Assembly (NCBI RefSeq): GCF_011043545.1 | Contig: NZ_JAAKGP010000011.1 | Span: 34,519-98,518 of the forward strand | From: Rhodobacter sp. SGA-6-6 | GTDB lineage: Bacteria; Pseudomonadota; Alphaproteobacteria; Rhodobacterales; Rhodobacteraceae | Direction of reading: 5' to 3' | DNA length: 64,000 bases | Shown here: in pieces, positions 7,703-16,288 of the stretch | Numbering within the stretch: the stretch's first letter is position 1 | Layout of the letters: each line of letters opens with the position of its first letter | The notes under the pieces: generated by a model | What the model saw: the letters and a program-made list of their open reading frames with translations, nothing else | The model's database searches: none | What the model was told of the DNA's origin: nothing | Translations under genes and position numbers: made by a program

Positions 7703-9742
7703 ATGGCATCGATGAACGCGATCCGCGACAGTTTCTTCGAGGAATGCGAGGAACTGCTGGAGGCGCTGGCCGAGGGGCTGGCGCTGATGGCCAGGGGCGC
7801 CCACGACGCCGAGACGGTGAACGCCGTCTTCCGCGCGGTGCATTCGGTCAAGGGCGGCGCCGGAGCCTTCGCGCTGGAGGCGCTGGTGGCCTTCGCGCAT
7901 CGGTTGGAGACCGTGCTGGACGGGCTGCGCGCCGGCCGCATCGCGCTGACGGCCGAGGTGATGCATGTCCTTCTGCGCTCGGCCGACCATCTGGCCGACC
8001 AGGTGGAGGCGGCGCGCGACGGCACCGCGGTGGGGCCAGAGGCGACGGCGGGGTTCCTGTCCAACCTCGATGCCGTGCTCGGCGGCCCACCCACGCCGGT
8101 GGCGGAAGAGGACCCCTGCTTCGGCTTCGCCGCCCTGCCGCTGGACCTGGGCCTGCCGGCGGAGGAGGCGCCGCAGGTCTACCGGATCCGCTTCCATCCC
8201 CACCCGGCGCTTTTCGCCAACGGCCACGACCCGGCGCTGATCCTGGCCGCGCTGGCCGACCTCGGCGCGCTGGAGGTCACGCTGGACTGCTCCGGCCTGC
8301 CGCCCTGGCCGGCGTTCGATCCCGCCGCCAGCTACCTGTCCTGGACCCTCCACCTGACCACGGCGGAGCCGGAGACCGTGCTGCACGAGGTGTTCGAATT
8401 CGTCGAAGGTCTCTGCGATCTGGAGATCCTGCCCGAGGCTTCCGCGCCCGCGGAGGAAGCGCCCGAACCGGAACCCGCCCCCGCAGCCGCCCCGCCCGCC
8501 GACCCGCCCCCGAAGCGCGAGGCCCGGCCTGCCGAGGAGGACGGCGCCGAGGGCCGCGGCCCCAAGCCCACCCTGCGGGTGGACCTGGAACGGGTGGACC
8601 GGCTGATCAACGCCGTGGGTGAACTGATCATCAACCAGGCGATGATCGAGCAGAGCATCTCGGTCCTGTCGCTGCCCGCCGACGCCGAGGTGATCGCCCA
8701 TGTCGAGGATTACCGCCTCTTGGCCCGCGACATCCAGGAAGCGGTGATGGCGATCCGTGCCCAGCCGGTGAAGCCGCTGTTCCAGCGCATGTCCCGCATC
8801 CTGCGCGAGGCCGCCGAGGCCACCGGCAAGCAGGCCCGGCTGATCACCCTGGGCGAGGCGACCGAGGTCGACAAGACCGTGATCGAGCGGCTGGCCGACC
8901 CGCTGACCCACATGATCCGCAACGCGGTGGACCACGGGCTGGAGCCGCCCGACCGCCGCGCCGCCGCCGGCAAGGACCCCGAGGGCACCATCCGCCTGCA
9001 GGCCGCCCACCGTTCCGGCAGCGTGGTCATCACGCTGCGCGACGACGGCGCCGGGCTGGACCGCGCCCGCATCCTGGCCAGGGCGGTGGCCAAGGGCCTG
9101 GTCCCGGCCGAGGCCGAACTCGGCGAGGCCGAGATCGACAACCTTCTGTTCCTGCCCGGCTTTTCCACCGCCGAGCAGGTCTCCAGCCTCTCCGGCCGCG
9201 GCGTCGGGCTGGATGTGGTCAGGAACGCCGTCGCCGCGCTCGGCGGCCGGGTCGCCATCGCCTCCACCCCCGGCGAGGGCACCGAATTCACCATCTCGCT
9301 GCCGCTGACGCTGGCGGTGATGGACGGGATGGTGATCTCGGTCGCCGGCCAGACCATGGTGGTGCCGATCAATTCGGTGATCGAGACCATCCGCCCCGGC
9401 CCCGGCGACCTGCACCGGATCGGCACCGGCGAAAGCCTGCTGGCGATGCGCGGCCGCTTCATCCCGATGATCGACGTGGCGGCCGCCCTCGGCTTCCCGG
9501 ACCGCGATCCCGGCGAGCCGCCGCTGCTCTTGCTGGTGGAAACCGAAAGCCAGAGCCAATGCGCGCTGGTGGTCGATGCGGTGCAGGACCAGCGGCAGGT
9601 GGTGATCAAGGGGCTGGAGTCGAACTACGGCGCCATCCCGGGCATCTCGGCCGCCACCGTCCTCGGCGACGGCCAGATCGCGCTGATCCTCGACGCCGAT
9701 GCCCTGACCTCCACCCGTGCCGCCCGTCCCGCCGCCGCCTGA
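7703..9742 (+). CDS. cheA: Chemotaxis histidine kinase CheA
   Basis: A 679-residue CheA. The HPt (P1) domain carries phosphorylation site His47 in 'FRAVHSVKGGAGAF'. A P2-like region at about 150-245 is followed by an Ala/Pro/Glu-rich linker, the P3 dimerisation helices ('RVDRLINAVGELIINQAMIEQ'), the P4 ATPase with N box 'HMIRNAVDHGLE' and G boxes 'DDGAGLD' and 'GRGVGLD', and a C-terminal CheW-like P5 domain. All kinase motifs look intact. It phosphorylates the two CheY proteins; the CheB encoded downstream has no acceptor aspartate, so it cannot be its target in the usual way. Confidence 0.96.
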   Translation: MASMNAIRDSFFEECEELLEALAEGLALMARGAHDAETVNAVFRAVHSVKGGAGAFALEALVAFAHRLETVLDGLRAGRIALTAEVMHVLLRSADHLADQVEAARDGTAVGPEATAGFLSNLDAVLGGPPTPVAEEDPCFGFAALPLDLGLPAEEAPQVYRIRFHPHPALFANGHDPALILAALADLGALEVTLDCSGLPPWPAFDPAASYLSWTLHLTTAEPETVLHEVFEFVEGLCDLEILPEASAPAEEAPEPEPAPAAAPPADPPPKREARPAEEDGAEGRGPKPTLRVDLERVDRLINAVGELIINQAMIEQSISVLSLPADAEVIAHVEDYRLLARDIQEAVMAIRAQPVKPLFQRMSRILREAAEATGKQARLITLGEATEVDKTVIERLADPLTHMIRNAVDHGLEPPDRRAAAGKDPEGTIRLQAAHRSGSVVITLRDDGAGLDRARILARAVAKGLVPAEAELGEAEIDNLLFLPGFSTAEQVSSLSGRGVGLDVVRNAVAALGGRVAIASTPGEGTEFTISLPLTLAVMDGMVISVAGQTMVVPINSVIETIRPGPGDLHRIGTGESLLAMRGRFIPMIDVAAALGFPDRDPGEPPLLLLVETESQSQCALVVDAVQDQRQVVIKGLESNYGAIPGISAATVLGDGQIALILDADALTSTRAARPAAA

Positions 9743-9755
9743 ACAGGAGAGACCG

Positions 9756-10217
9756 ATGCACAGCCCCGACACCCGCCCCGCCGATGCGGAATTCGTCACC
9801 TTCCAGGCCGGCGGGCAGAGCTTCTCGCTCGACATCACCCAGGTCCGCGAGATCCGCCGCTGGACCGCGGTGACGCCGCTGCCCCACGCGCCGAAGGAGG
9901 TGCTGGGGGTGATGAACCTGCGCGGCTCGGTGATCCCGATCTACGACCTCTCGGCCCGTTTCGGCCTCGGCCCCACCCCGGAAAGCCCGCGCAACGTGGT
10001 GGTGGTGGCGATGATCGACGGCCAGACCGTCGGCCTCCTGGTCGAGGCGGTGTCGGAAATCCTCTCCGTCGCCCGCGACCGCATCCAGGACACCCCGGAC
10101 ATAAGGTCCGAGACCGCGCGGCAGAGCATCACCGGCGTCATCCCGGTGGACGAGGGCATGACCCGGGTGATCGACCTCGCCGCGGTGATCCAGGCCCGCG
10201 CCCGGCAGGCCGCCTGA
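9756..10217 (+). CDS. cheW: Chemotaxis adaptor CheW
   Basis: A 153-residue CheW scaffold that couples the receptor to CheA at the inner membrane. Conserved stretches are 'FVTFQAGGQSFSLDITQVREI', 'LGVMNLRGSVIPIYDLSARF' and 'VVVAMIDGQTVGLLVEAVSEI'. The ATG at 9756 (AGGAGA upstream) is chosen over an in-frame opening at 9717 that lies inside cheA. The stop codon overlaps the first base of cheR (TGATG). Confidence 0.95.
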   Translation: MHSPDTRPADAEFVTFQAGGQSFSLDITQVREIRRWTAVTPLPHAPKEVLGVMNLRGSVIPIYDLSARFGLGPTPESPRNVVVVAMIDGQTVGLLVEAVSEILSVARDRIQDTPDIRSETARQSITGVIPVDEGMTRVIDLAAVIQARARQAA

Positions 10218-11098
10218 TGGCCCTGCTGGCCCCTCCTCCGGCGGCACCGGGCGACCCTCCCTTCACCGCCCGCGATTTCGACCGCATCGCCGCCTTCGCC
10301 TATCGCGAATTCGGCCTTTCCTTGCAGGAGTCGAAGAAGGACCTGGTCTATTCCCGGCTGGTCCGGCGGCTGCGGGCGCTGCGCCTTTCCGGCTTCCAGC
10401 CCTATTGCGACCTGCTCGAAGGCCCCGAGGGCCGGGCCGAGCACGACGCGGTGGTCTCGGCCCTGACCACCAACGTCACCCATTTCTTCCGCGAGCCGCA
10501 CCACTTCGACCTTCTCGCCGCCCTGGCGGTGAAGCCGCGGCTTCAGGCGCTGCGGGCGGGGGAAAGGCTGCGGATCTGGTCGGCCGGCTGCTCGGCCGGG
10601 ATGGAGCCCTATTCCATCGCCATGACCCTGCTCGACGCCCTGCCCGAGGCCGCGCAGCTGAACATCCGCATCCTCGCCACCGATGTCGACCCGGCGATCC
10701 TGGCCCGCGCCCGCGAGGCCCGGTTCACCGACGAGGAGGTCCGGCCGATCCCCGCGCGGATGAAACCCTGGGCGCTGGTCCCGGCCGGCGAGGGCCGGCA
10801 CGGCATCGCCCCGAAACCCGCCCGGATGGTGCGCTTCGCCGGGCTGAACCTGATGCAGGACTGGCCCGTCCGCGGCCCCTTCGACGCCATCTTCTGCCGC
10901 AACGTGGCGATCTATTTCGACAAGCCGACGCAAGCCCGGCTCTGGCAGCGCTTCGCCGGGCTGCTGGCGCCCGGGGGCCTGCTGTTCATCGGCCATTCCG
11001 AACGGCTGGGCGGCCCGGCCGAGGCCGCCTTCGCCTCGGTCGGCATCACCGCCTACCGCAAGACCGGGACCTCCGCAGGAAGGAAGGAAACCGCATGA
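10217..11098 (+). CDS. cheR: Chemoreceptor methyltransferase CheR
   Basis: A 293-residue S-adenosylmethionine-dependent glutamate methyltransferase acting on MCPs. An N-terminal helical domain precedes the SAM-binding fold with 'WSAGCSAGMEPYSIAM' (the usual second Glu of GEEPYS is Met here), 'ATDVDPAILARAREARF' and 'FDAIFCRNVAIYFDKPTQ'. No C-terminal TPR or pentapeptide-binding extension is obvious. It overlaps cheW by 1 nt and the next cheY by 4 nt. Confidence 0.95.
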   Translation: MALLAPPPAAPGDPPFTARDFDRIAAFAYREFGLSLQESKKDLVYSRLVRRLRALRLSGFQPYCDLLEGPEGRAEHDAVVSALTTNVTHFFREPHHFDLLAALAVKPRLQALRAGERLRIWSAGCSAGMEPYSIAMTLLDALPEAAQLNIRILATDVDPAILARAREARFTDEEVRPIPARMKPWALVPAGEGRHGIAPKPARMVRFAGLNLMQDWPVRGPFDAIFCRNVAIYFDKPTQARLWQRFAGLLAPGGLLFIGHSERLGGPAEAAFASVGITAYRKTGTSAGRKETA

Positions 11099-11481
11099 GC
11101 CTGAGGGACTCGCTGCGCGTGATGGTGGTCGACGACATGTCGGTCAGCCGGGCGCTGATCTCGCAATCGCTGGAGGAGATCGGCATCCGCCATGTCGCGA
11201 CCGAAGCCGACAGCAGGGCCGCGCTCGGCAAGCTGGCGGCCAATCCGGTGCATCTGGTGATCTCGGACATGAACATGCCGGGCCTGTCGGGGCTGGACCT
11301 GCTGGGGGCGATCCGGCAGAACCGCAACACCCAGCGGATGGGATTCATCCTGATCACCGGCACGCCGACGCCGGAAATCCTGCAGAAGGGTCAGCAGCTT
11401 GGCCTGAACAACCTGATCCGCAAGCCCTTCACCACCGCCACCGTCAAGGCCAGCATCGAGCGCGTGGTCGGCCCGCTATGA
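11095..11481 (+). CDS. cheY: CheY-type response regulator (second copy)
   Basis: A 128-residue receiver with Asp13/Asp14, phosphoacceptor Asp58 ('LVISDMNMPGLSGLDLL') and the Lys in 'NLIRKPFTTATV'. It diverges from the first CheY of the operon, so the two may compete for CheA phosphate, one as motor-binding protein and the other as phosphate sink. It overlaps cheR (ATGA) and the following small gene (ATGA). Confidence 0.93.
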   Translation: MSLRDSLRVMVVDDMSVSRALISQSLEEIGIRHVATEADSRAALGKLAANPVHLVISDMNMPGLSGLDLLGAIRQNRNTQRMGFILITGTPTPEILQKGQQLGLNNLIRKPFTTATVKASIERVVGPL

Positions 11482-11810
11482 CCGGGCTGGCCGAGCTGCT
11501 GCGGCGCACGGCGGCGGAGATCCGGCGCTGCCGCGGGATGGTGATCCGGCTGGAGGATGCGGTCCACGGTCTGGTCGACGGCCCGTCCGGCGCGGCCTTG
11601 CAGGACCTGCAGGCGATCGACCTCCTGGACCAGCGGCTGCACGACCTCGCGCTCTGGACCGAGGCGCTGGCCGCCGCCGCCGGGACGGCCCGGGCGGACC
11701 GCAGCGGCGCCGACCTGGCCCGCGGGTTGCTGCTGGCCGAGATGCGCCGGGCGCTCGGCGGCGCCGAGGCGGGCGACACCCCCGCCGCAGGACATACCGA
11801 GTTCTTCTGA
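11478..11810 (+). CDS. Hypothetical helical protein of chemotaxis operon
   Basis: A 110-residue protein of unrecognised family. The sequence is predicted mostly alpha-helical and Leu/Ala-rich, with heptad-like spacing ('LLRRTAAEIRRCRGMVIRLE', then 'LQAIDLLDQRLHDLALWTEA'), no signal peptide and no membrane segment. It starts inside the second cheY (ATGA overlap), which makes it a translationally coupled operon member rather than a chance frame. A role as a CheY phosphatase or coupling protein is possible from position and size only; no catalytic motif such as the CheZ DxxxQ or CheX ExxN signature is clear. Confidence 0.7.
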   Translation: MTGLAELLRRTAAEIRRCRGMVIRLEDAVHGLVDGPSGAALQDLQAIDLLDQRLHDLALWTEALAAAAGTARADRSGADLARGLLLAEMRRALGGAEAGDTPAAGHTEFF

Positions 11811-11913
11811 CACCCCGGAAAACGCCTCGGATTTGATCCTTCGCCGCCGGCCTTAACCCTTCGGAAGCCTCTCCCGCCGCAAGCTGCCCCCGACCGCCCG
11901 CCAGGACCCCGCC

Positions 11914-14253
11914 ATGCTCCGCCCCGCCCTGCCCATCCGCCTCAAGGTTCCCGCCGCCGTGATCGGCCTCAGCCTGCTGGTCGCCGGGATCACCCTGGCG
12001 CTGGCCTGGCTGACCCTGCGCGACCTGGCCGTGCAGGAGGCCGAGGCCCGCGTCGCCCGCATCCTTCGGGCCGAGGAGGAGGCGGTCGCCCGCTGGCTCG
12101 CCGACACCGGCGCCGGGGCCGCGGCGCTGGCCGCCAGCCCGACGGTGGCGAAATCGCTCGGCCAGTTGCGCGCCTCGGTGCAGGACTTGGGCGAGACCGC
12201 CTTCGACCAGTTGCGCGCGGCCTATGTCACCGGCAACCCCCATCCGCCCGGCGAACGGGCCCGGCTGGCCAAGGCCGAGGGCAAGGGCGGCTATCATTTC
12301 CGGCACGAGGCGCTGCACCGCTATTTCGACACCGTGGTCGCCCGGGCGGGCTATGCCGATGTCCTGCTGATCGGCCCGGACGGCGACGTGCTCTACAGCC
12401 ACGCCAAGGCGGAGGATTTTGCCACCAACCTGAGGAGCGGCCCCTACAGGGACAGCGAACTGGCCCGGACCGTCGCCCGCGCCGCCGCGCTGGCCCCGGG
12501 CGAGGTGGCGGTCTCGGACTTCCTGCCCGATCCGGCGGCCGGCGCGGTGGCGATGGTCCTCGCCACCCCGGTCGACGACGGCTACGGCAATCCGGCCGGG
12601 GTGCTGGCGGTCCGGCTGCCGCCCGGCCTCTTGCAGCGCATCGTCGCCGATGCCGCCGGTGGAGGTGTCGGGATGGAGGTCTATGTCGCCGGCCCCGACG
12701 GGCTGGCCCGGGCCGCGGTGGGCGGGATCGCGCCGGGGACACCGCTGCTGCCCCTGCCGCATCTGGCGGAGCCGGGCGGGACAGCCGATGCACCGCTGCA
12801 ATCGGGGCGGACGGGTTTCGCCCGCTCGACGCCCGTGGCGCTGCCCGGCGGGGACCCCTGGCTCCTCGCGGTCGAGCTGGACCGGGAGGCGGCCATGGCG
12901 GGGCCCGAGGAATTCCTGCGCCGCAGCCTGAGCTTCGGCGCCGCAGCCCTGCTGGCCGTCGGCGCCGCGGGGCTGGTGCTGGCGCGCTCGATCACCGGCC
13001 CGGTGGCGCGGCTCTGCACGGCGATGGCCGCGGTCGGGGCGGGCGACCTGCAGGCCGCCATTCCCGGCACCGCCCGCCGCGACGAGGTGGGCGCCATGGC
13101 CCGCGCGCTGGAGGAGTTGCGCGCCCGTCTGGCCGACTCGCGCGCCCGGGACGCGGAGCGGCAGGCGGCGCGCGAGGCCGACGACCGGGCGGTGGACGCG
13201 CTGCGGCAGGCCCTGGGGGACCTGTCGGCGGGCGACCTGACGCTGCGGCTGGAGGCGGCCTTCCCCGCCGGGCTGGACCGGCTGCGGCAGGATTTCAACC
13301 GGGCCATCGGACGGGTGAACGAAGCCATGGCCGATGTGGTCGGGGCGGCCGGCGGCATCGGCCGGGCGGCCGGAGAGGTGGGCCGGTCCGCCGCCGACCT
13401 GTCGCGCCGGACCGAGACCCAGGCCGCCACGCTGGAGGAAACCGCCGCCGCGCTGGACCAGCTGACCGCCTCGGTCCGCGGCACCGCCGAGGGCGCGCGC
13501 CATGTCGAGCGGCTGACCCGCGACGCCCGGGCCGAGGCCGGACAGGGCGCCGAGGTGGTGCGATCCGCCGTCGCCGCGATGACCGGGATCGAGACCTCGG
13601 CCCGCCACATCGGCCAGATCATCGGGGCGATCGACGACATCGCCTTCCAGACCAGCCTGCTGGCGCTGAACGCCGGGGTGGAAGCCGCACGGGCGGGCGA
13701 GGCCGGCAAGGGCTTCGCCGTGGTGGCCTCGGAGGTGCGGGCGCTGGCGCAAAGGTCCTCGGCCGCGGCGAAAGAGATCGCGGCGCTGGTCGCCGCCTCC
13801 GGCCGGCAGGTCGAGGCCGGCGTTACCCGGGTGGCGGAGACCGGCGCGGCGCTGGACCGCATCCTCCGCCGGGTCGAGGAGATCGCCGCGCTGGTTTCCG
13901 GCATCGCCCGGGCCGCGGCGGACCAGTCCGGCGGGCTGTCCGAAGTGAATGCCGGGATGATCCAGCTGGACGGCGTGACCCAGCAGAACGCCGCCATGGC
14001 GGCGGAGGCCGAAGCCGCCGGCGCGGCCATGGCCCGCAGCGCGGCGCATCTGCAGGAGCTGGTGGCGCGCTTCCGCACCGCCCCGGCGGCGGAGCCGGAA
14101 ACGGCGCTTCCGCCGCCCGGCCCCCCGTCCGATGCCGGGGAGGCCGGTTTCCCCTCCCCGCCGGCCGAAAAACCCGCCTTCGTGGCAGACACCAGCGTCG
14201 GGATGCCTTCTGGCAGGCACAGCACCGCGCCGCGCCTGAGGGCCGCCTCCTGA
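11914..14253 (+). CDS. Methyl-accepting chemotaxis protein with periplasmic sensor domain
   Basis: A 779-residue transmembrane receptor. A first membrane helix at about residues 10-32 is followed by a ~300-residue periplasmic domain with Cache-like features ('[20 protein letters not shown]'), a second helix at about 341-363, HAMP at about 360-410 and the coiled-coil signalling domain. The cytoplasmic tip '[20 protein letters not shown]' at about 595-615 is highly conserved. The C-terminus carries no CheR-docking pentapeptide. The 103-nt gap before it is the largest in the operon, so it may also have its own promoter. Ligand unknown. Confidence 0.93.
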   Translation: MLRPALPIRLKVPAAVIGLSLLVAGITLALAWLTLRDLAVQEAEARVARILRAEEEAVARWLADTGAGAAALAASPTVAKSLGQLRASVQDLGETAFDQLRAAYVTGNPHPPGERARLAKAEGKGGYHFRHEALHRYFDTVVARAGYADVLLIGPDGDVLYSHAKAEDFATNLRSGPYRDSELARTVARAAALAPGEVAVSDFLPDPAAGAVAMVLATPVDDGYGNPAGVLAVRLPPGLLQRIVADAAGGGVGMEVYVAGPDGLARAAVGGIAPGTPLLPLPHLAEPGGTADAPLQSGRTGFARSTPVALPGGDPWLLAVELDREAAMAGPEEFLRRSLSFGAAALLAVGAAGLVLARSITGPVARLCTAMAAVGAGDLQAAIPGTARRDEVGAMARALEELRARLADSRARDAERQAAREADDRAVDALRQALGDLSAGDLTLRLEAAFPAGLDRLRQDFNRAIGRVNEAMADVVGAAGGIGRAAGEVGRSAADLSRRTETQAATLEETAAALDQLTASVRGTAEGARHVERLTRDARAEAGQGAEVVRSAVAAMTGIETSARHIGQIIGAIDDIAFQTSLLALNAGVEAARAGEAGKGFAVVASEVRALAQRSSAAAKEIAALVAASGRQVEAGVTRVAETGAALDRILRRVEEIAALVSGIARAAADQSGGLSEVNAGMIQLDGVTQQNAAMAAEAEAAGAAMARSAAHLQELVARFRTAPAAEPETALPPPGPPSDAGEAGFPSPPAEKPAFVADTSVGMPSGRHSTAPRLRAAS

Positions 14254-14272
14254 TGCCGCCCGCGGCGGCATC
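14252..14272 (+). terminator. Hairpin at mcp stop codon
   Basis: GATGCCGCC and GGCGGCATC (14252-14260 and 14264-14272) form a 9-bp stem with a CGC loop that includes part of the mcp stop codon. No U-run follows, so it is more likely an attenuator or mRNA processing/stability element between mcp and cheB than a full terminator. Confidence 0.4.
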
Positions 14273-14304
14273 CCGCCGCGCGTCCCTTCCCGGAAAGACC
14301 CGTC

Positions 14305-15303
14305 ATGAGTGCGATCCCCACCGTCATCGTCACCGCCAGCCCGCTGGCGCTCTCCCGGCTCGGCCGCGCGCTGGAGGGGCTGGAGGAGCTGCGGCTCTGC
14401 GGCCGGGCCAGCGACCTGTCCGGCGCCTATGTCCGGGTCGAGGAGGTCGAGCCGAAGCTGGTGATCCTCGGCCCCGAACTGATGCGGCACCCGGACTTCC
14501 CCGGCCTGCTGGCGATGTTCCGGGTGATGGGCATCGCCTGGATGCGCATCGCCTCCGGCCCGCCGCCGCCCGGGGCCGGCGGGCAGGCCCCGGCGCTGGA
14601 CCCGGCGCTGCCGCCGGCGGCGATGCTGGCGGCGATCCGGGCGGCGCTGGCCCGGCCCGCCGCCCCGCCCGCGCCGGTGCCGCCGAAAGTGCCGGCGGTC
14701 ACCGGCCGCAGCCGGGCCGACCGCTTCATCCTGATCGGCGCCTCCACCGGCGGGATCGACGCCTTGTCGCGGGTGCTGTCGGTCTTCCCGGCCGACTGCC
14801 CGCCCACCGCCATCGTCCAGCACACCGGCGCGGCCTTCTCGGGCAGCCTGATCCGCCTGCTCGACCGCGCCTGCGCCGCCCGGGTGCTGGCCGCGCAGCC
14901 GGGCGCGCCCTTCCTGCCCGGCATGGTGGTGGTCGGAGCCGGCTGCGGCGGCCACCTGCGGCTGCTGCCGGGACTGCCGCCGCGGGTCGAGGTCGCTTCG
15001 GGCAACCCGGTGTCCGGCCACCTGCCCTCGGTCGACGAACTCTTCCGCTCCGCGCTGCCCTTCGCGCCGCGGGTGACGGCGGCGCTGCTGACCGGCATGG
15101 GCCGCGACGGCGCCCAGGGGATGCTGGAGCTGCGCCGCGCCGGCGCCGCCACCCTGGCGCAGGACGAGGCGAGCTCGGTCGTCTACGGGATGCCGCGCGC
15201 CGCCTGGGAGACCGGCGCCGCCGCCGAGCGGCTGCCGCTGGACCGCATCGGCCCCGCCCTGCTGGCCCGCTGCGCCGAACCGCGGGCGGAGGGCGGCCGG
15301 TGA
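14305..15303 (+). CDS. cheB: CheB-type methylesterase with degenerate receiver domain
   Basis: A 332-residue protein whose C-terminal half is a CheB methylesterase with the full triad: Ser147 ('IGASTGGIDA'), His173 ('IVQHTG') and Asp268 ('TGMGRDGAQGM'). The N-terminal ~115 residues have receiver-like length and alternating hydrophobic strands, but the acidic pair is replaced ('IVTASPLA') and the phosphoacceptor position reads 'VILGPELM' with no Asp. The domain therefore cannot be activated by the usual CheA phosphotransfer. It should demethylate or deamidate receptors constitutively, or be controlled by protein contacts. It overlaps cheD by 1 nt. Confidence 0.88.
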   Translation: MSAIPTVIVTASPLALSRLGRALEGLEELRLCGRASDLSGAYVRVEEVEPKLVILGPELMRHPDFPGLLAMFRVMGIAWMRIASGPPPPGAGGQAPALDPALPPAAMLAAIRAALARPAAPPAPVPPKVPAVTGRSRADRFILIGASTGGIDALSRVLSVFPADCPPTAIVQHTGAAFSGSLIRLLDRACAARVLAAQPGAPFLPGMVVVGAGCGGHLRLLPGLPPRVEVASGNPVSGHLPSVDELFRSALPFAPRVTAALLTGMGRDGAQGMLELRRAGAATLAQDEASSVVYGMPRAAWETGAAAERLPLDRIGPALLARCAEPRAEGGR

Positions 15304-15833
15304 TGCATTTCGCCCCGCGGATGATGCAGGTGGTGCAGGGCGAATTCCGCGTCTCCGCCGATCCGGGCGAGGAATTGTCCACGATCCTCGGCTCCTGCAT
15401 CGCCGCCTGCATCTGGGATCCGGGCCGCGGTATCGGCGGCATGAACCATTTCCTGCTGGCGCAGTCGCTGGGCAATTCCTCCGCGCCGGACAACCGCTAC
15501 GGCGTCCATGCGATGGAGGTGCTGATCAACGGCCTTCTGCGCGCCGGGGCGCGGCGCGAGGCGTTGCAGGCCAAGCTGTTCGGCGGCGCGAAGATCGCCG
15601 CCAACCTGCGCGACATCGGCGCCTCCAATGCCGATTTCGCCCGCGGCTTCCTGCGGACGGAGGGGATCGCCTGCCGCGCCGAAAGCCTGGGCGGCACCCG
15701 GGCGCGGCGGGTCAGCTTCCACCCCGCCACGGGACGGGCACGGCAATTGCTGATCCCGAACGACCAGCTGGACGAGACCCCGCTGCGCAGCCCGCCGAGG
15801 CCGGCGGCGGGGACCAGCATCGAGCTGTTCTGA
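15303..15833 (+). CDS. cheD: Chemoreceptor glutamine deamidase CheD
   Basis: A 176-residue CheD that deamidates Gln residues of MCP methylation helices. The cysteine-protease-like catalytic residues are present: Thr27, Cys32 ('STILGSCIAACIWD') and His49 ('GGMNHFLLA'). It starts at the cheB stop codon (TGATG). It ends the chemotaxis operon; downstream, 15834-16040 contains only a weak CCGGCAG/CTGCCGG inverted repeat (15880-15909) and no gene I can support, followed by a dispersed repeat. Confidence 0.94.
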   Translation: MHFAPRMMQVVQGEFRVSADPGEELSTILGSCIAACIWDPGRGIGGMNHFLLAQSLGNSSAPDNRYGVHAMEVLINGLLRAGARREALQAKLFGGAKIAANLRDIGASNADFARGFLRTEGIACRAESLGGTRARRVSFHPATGRARQLLIPNDQLDETPLRSPPRPAAGTSIELF

Positions 15834-16040
15834 AAGGCGCGATGCCGGCAGGCGGAGGAAAGCGCCGCAGCGGGTCCGGCCGGCAGAGCGTCCATCCGCG
15901 GACTGCCGGACTTGCAGAACGCTCCGCAGGAGGCTCCTTCGCCGCGCCAAGGAAAGGCGTCCTCGGCTGCAAGAAAACTCCGCATCGCGCAGCCGGCAAG
16001 GGGCCGGGCCGGCATCCGGCGCCGGAAGGGCCGCGGCAGG

Positions 16041-16256
16041 GCCGGGCGGGATGAGGCGAGGCACTGCCTCGCCCCCCGCCCCTGCGGGACATGTCACCCG
16101 GAGACGGCAGTGGCACAAGACCCCGAGAGGCCAGCGCCCGACCGGGCGGGCGAGAAGCGCCCGCCGAGGGCGGGCGGGCGCTGGCCGGGCCTTTGGGGCC
16201 CGGCCGGGACAAGGGGAAGCGTTGTGCTGTGGCGAAGGCACACGCCTTCGCCAAGG
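16041..16256 (+). repeat. Dispersed ~210-nt structured repeat, copy 1
   Basis: Copy 1 of five. It contains hairpin I (16055-16073, GGCGAGGC/GCCTCGCC), a two-level stem II (outer arms 16129-16140 and 16175-16186, inner arms 16145-16152 and 16158-16165), hairpin III (16183-16205, GGCCGGGCC/GGCCCGGCC, overlapping 4 nt of stem II) and hairpin IV (16231-16252, GGCGAAGGC/GCCTTCGCC with a 4-nt loop). It lies between the convergent genes cheD and the serine hydrolase gene and contains no credible reading frame. Confidence 0.9.
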
Positions 16257-16288
16257 GGATCGTCCAGGCAAAGCGGCAGCCCGTTCCC

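Noticed and set aside
7292..9838. 848-residue minus-strand frame opposite cheA
   Set aside because: Antisense shadow; composition is repetitive and no domain is recognisable, whereas cheA on the plus strand has all expected motifs.
16041..16256. Repeat copies considered as insertion-sequence remnants
   Set aside because: No transposase fragment, no target-site duplication visible and no long terminal inverted repeats; a MITE-like origin is still possible but not shown.
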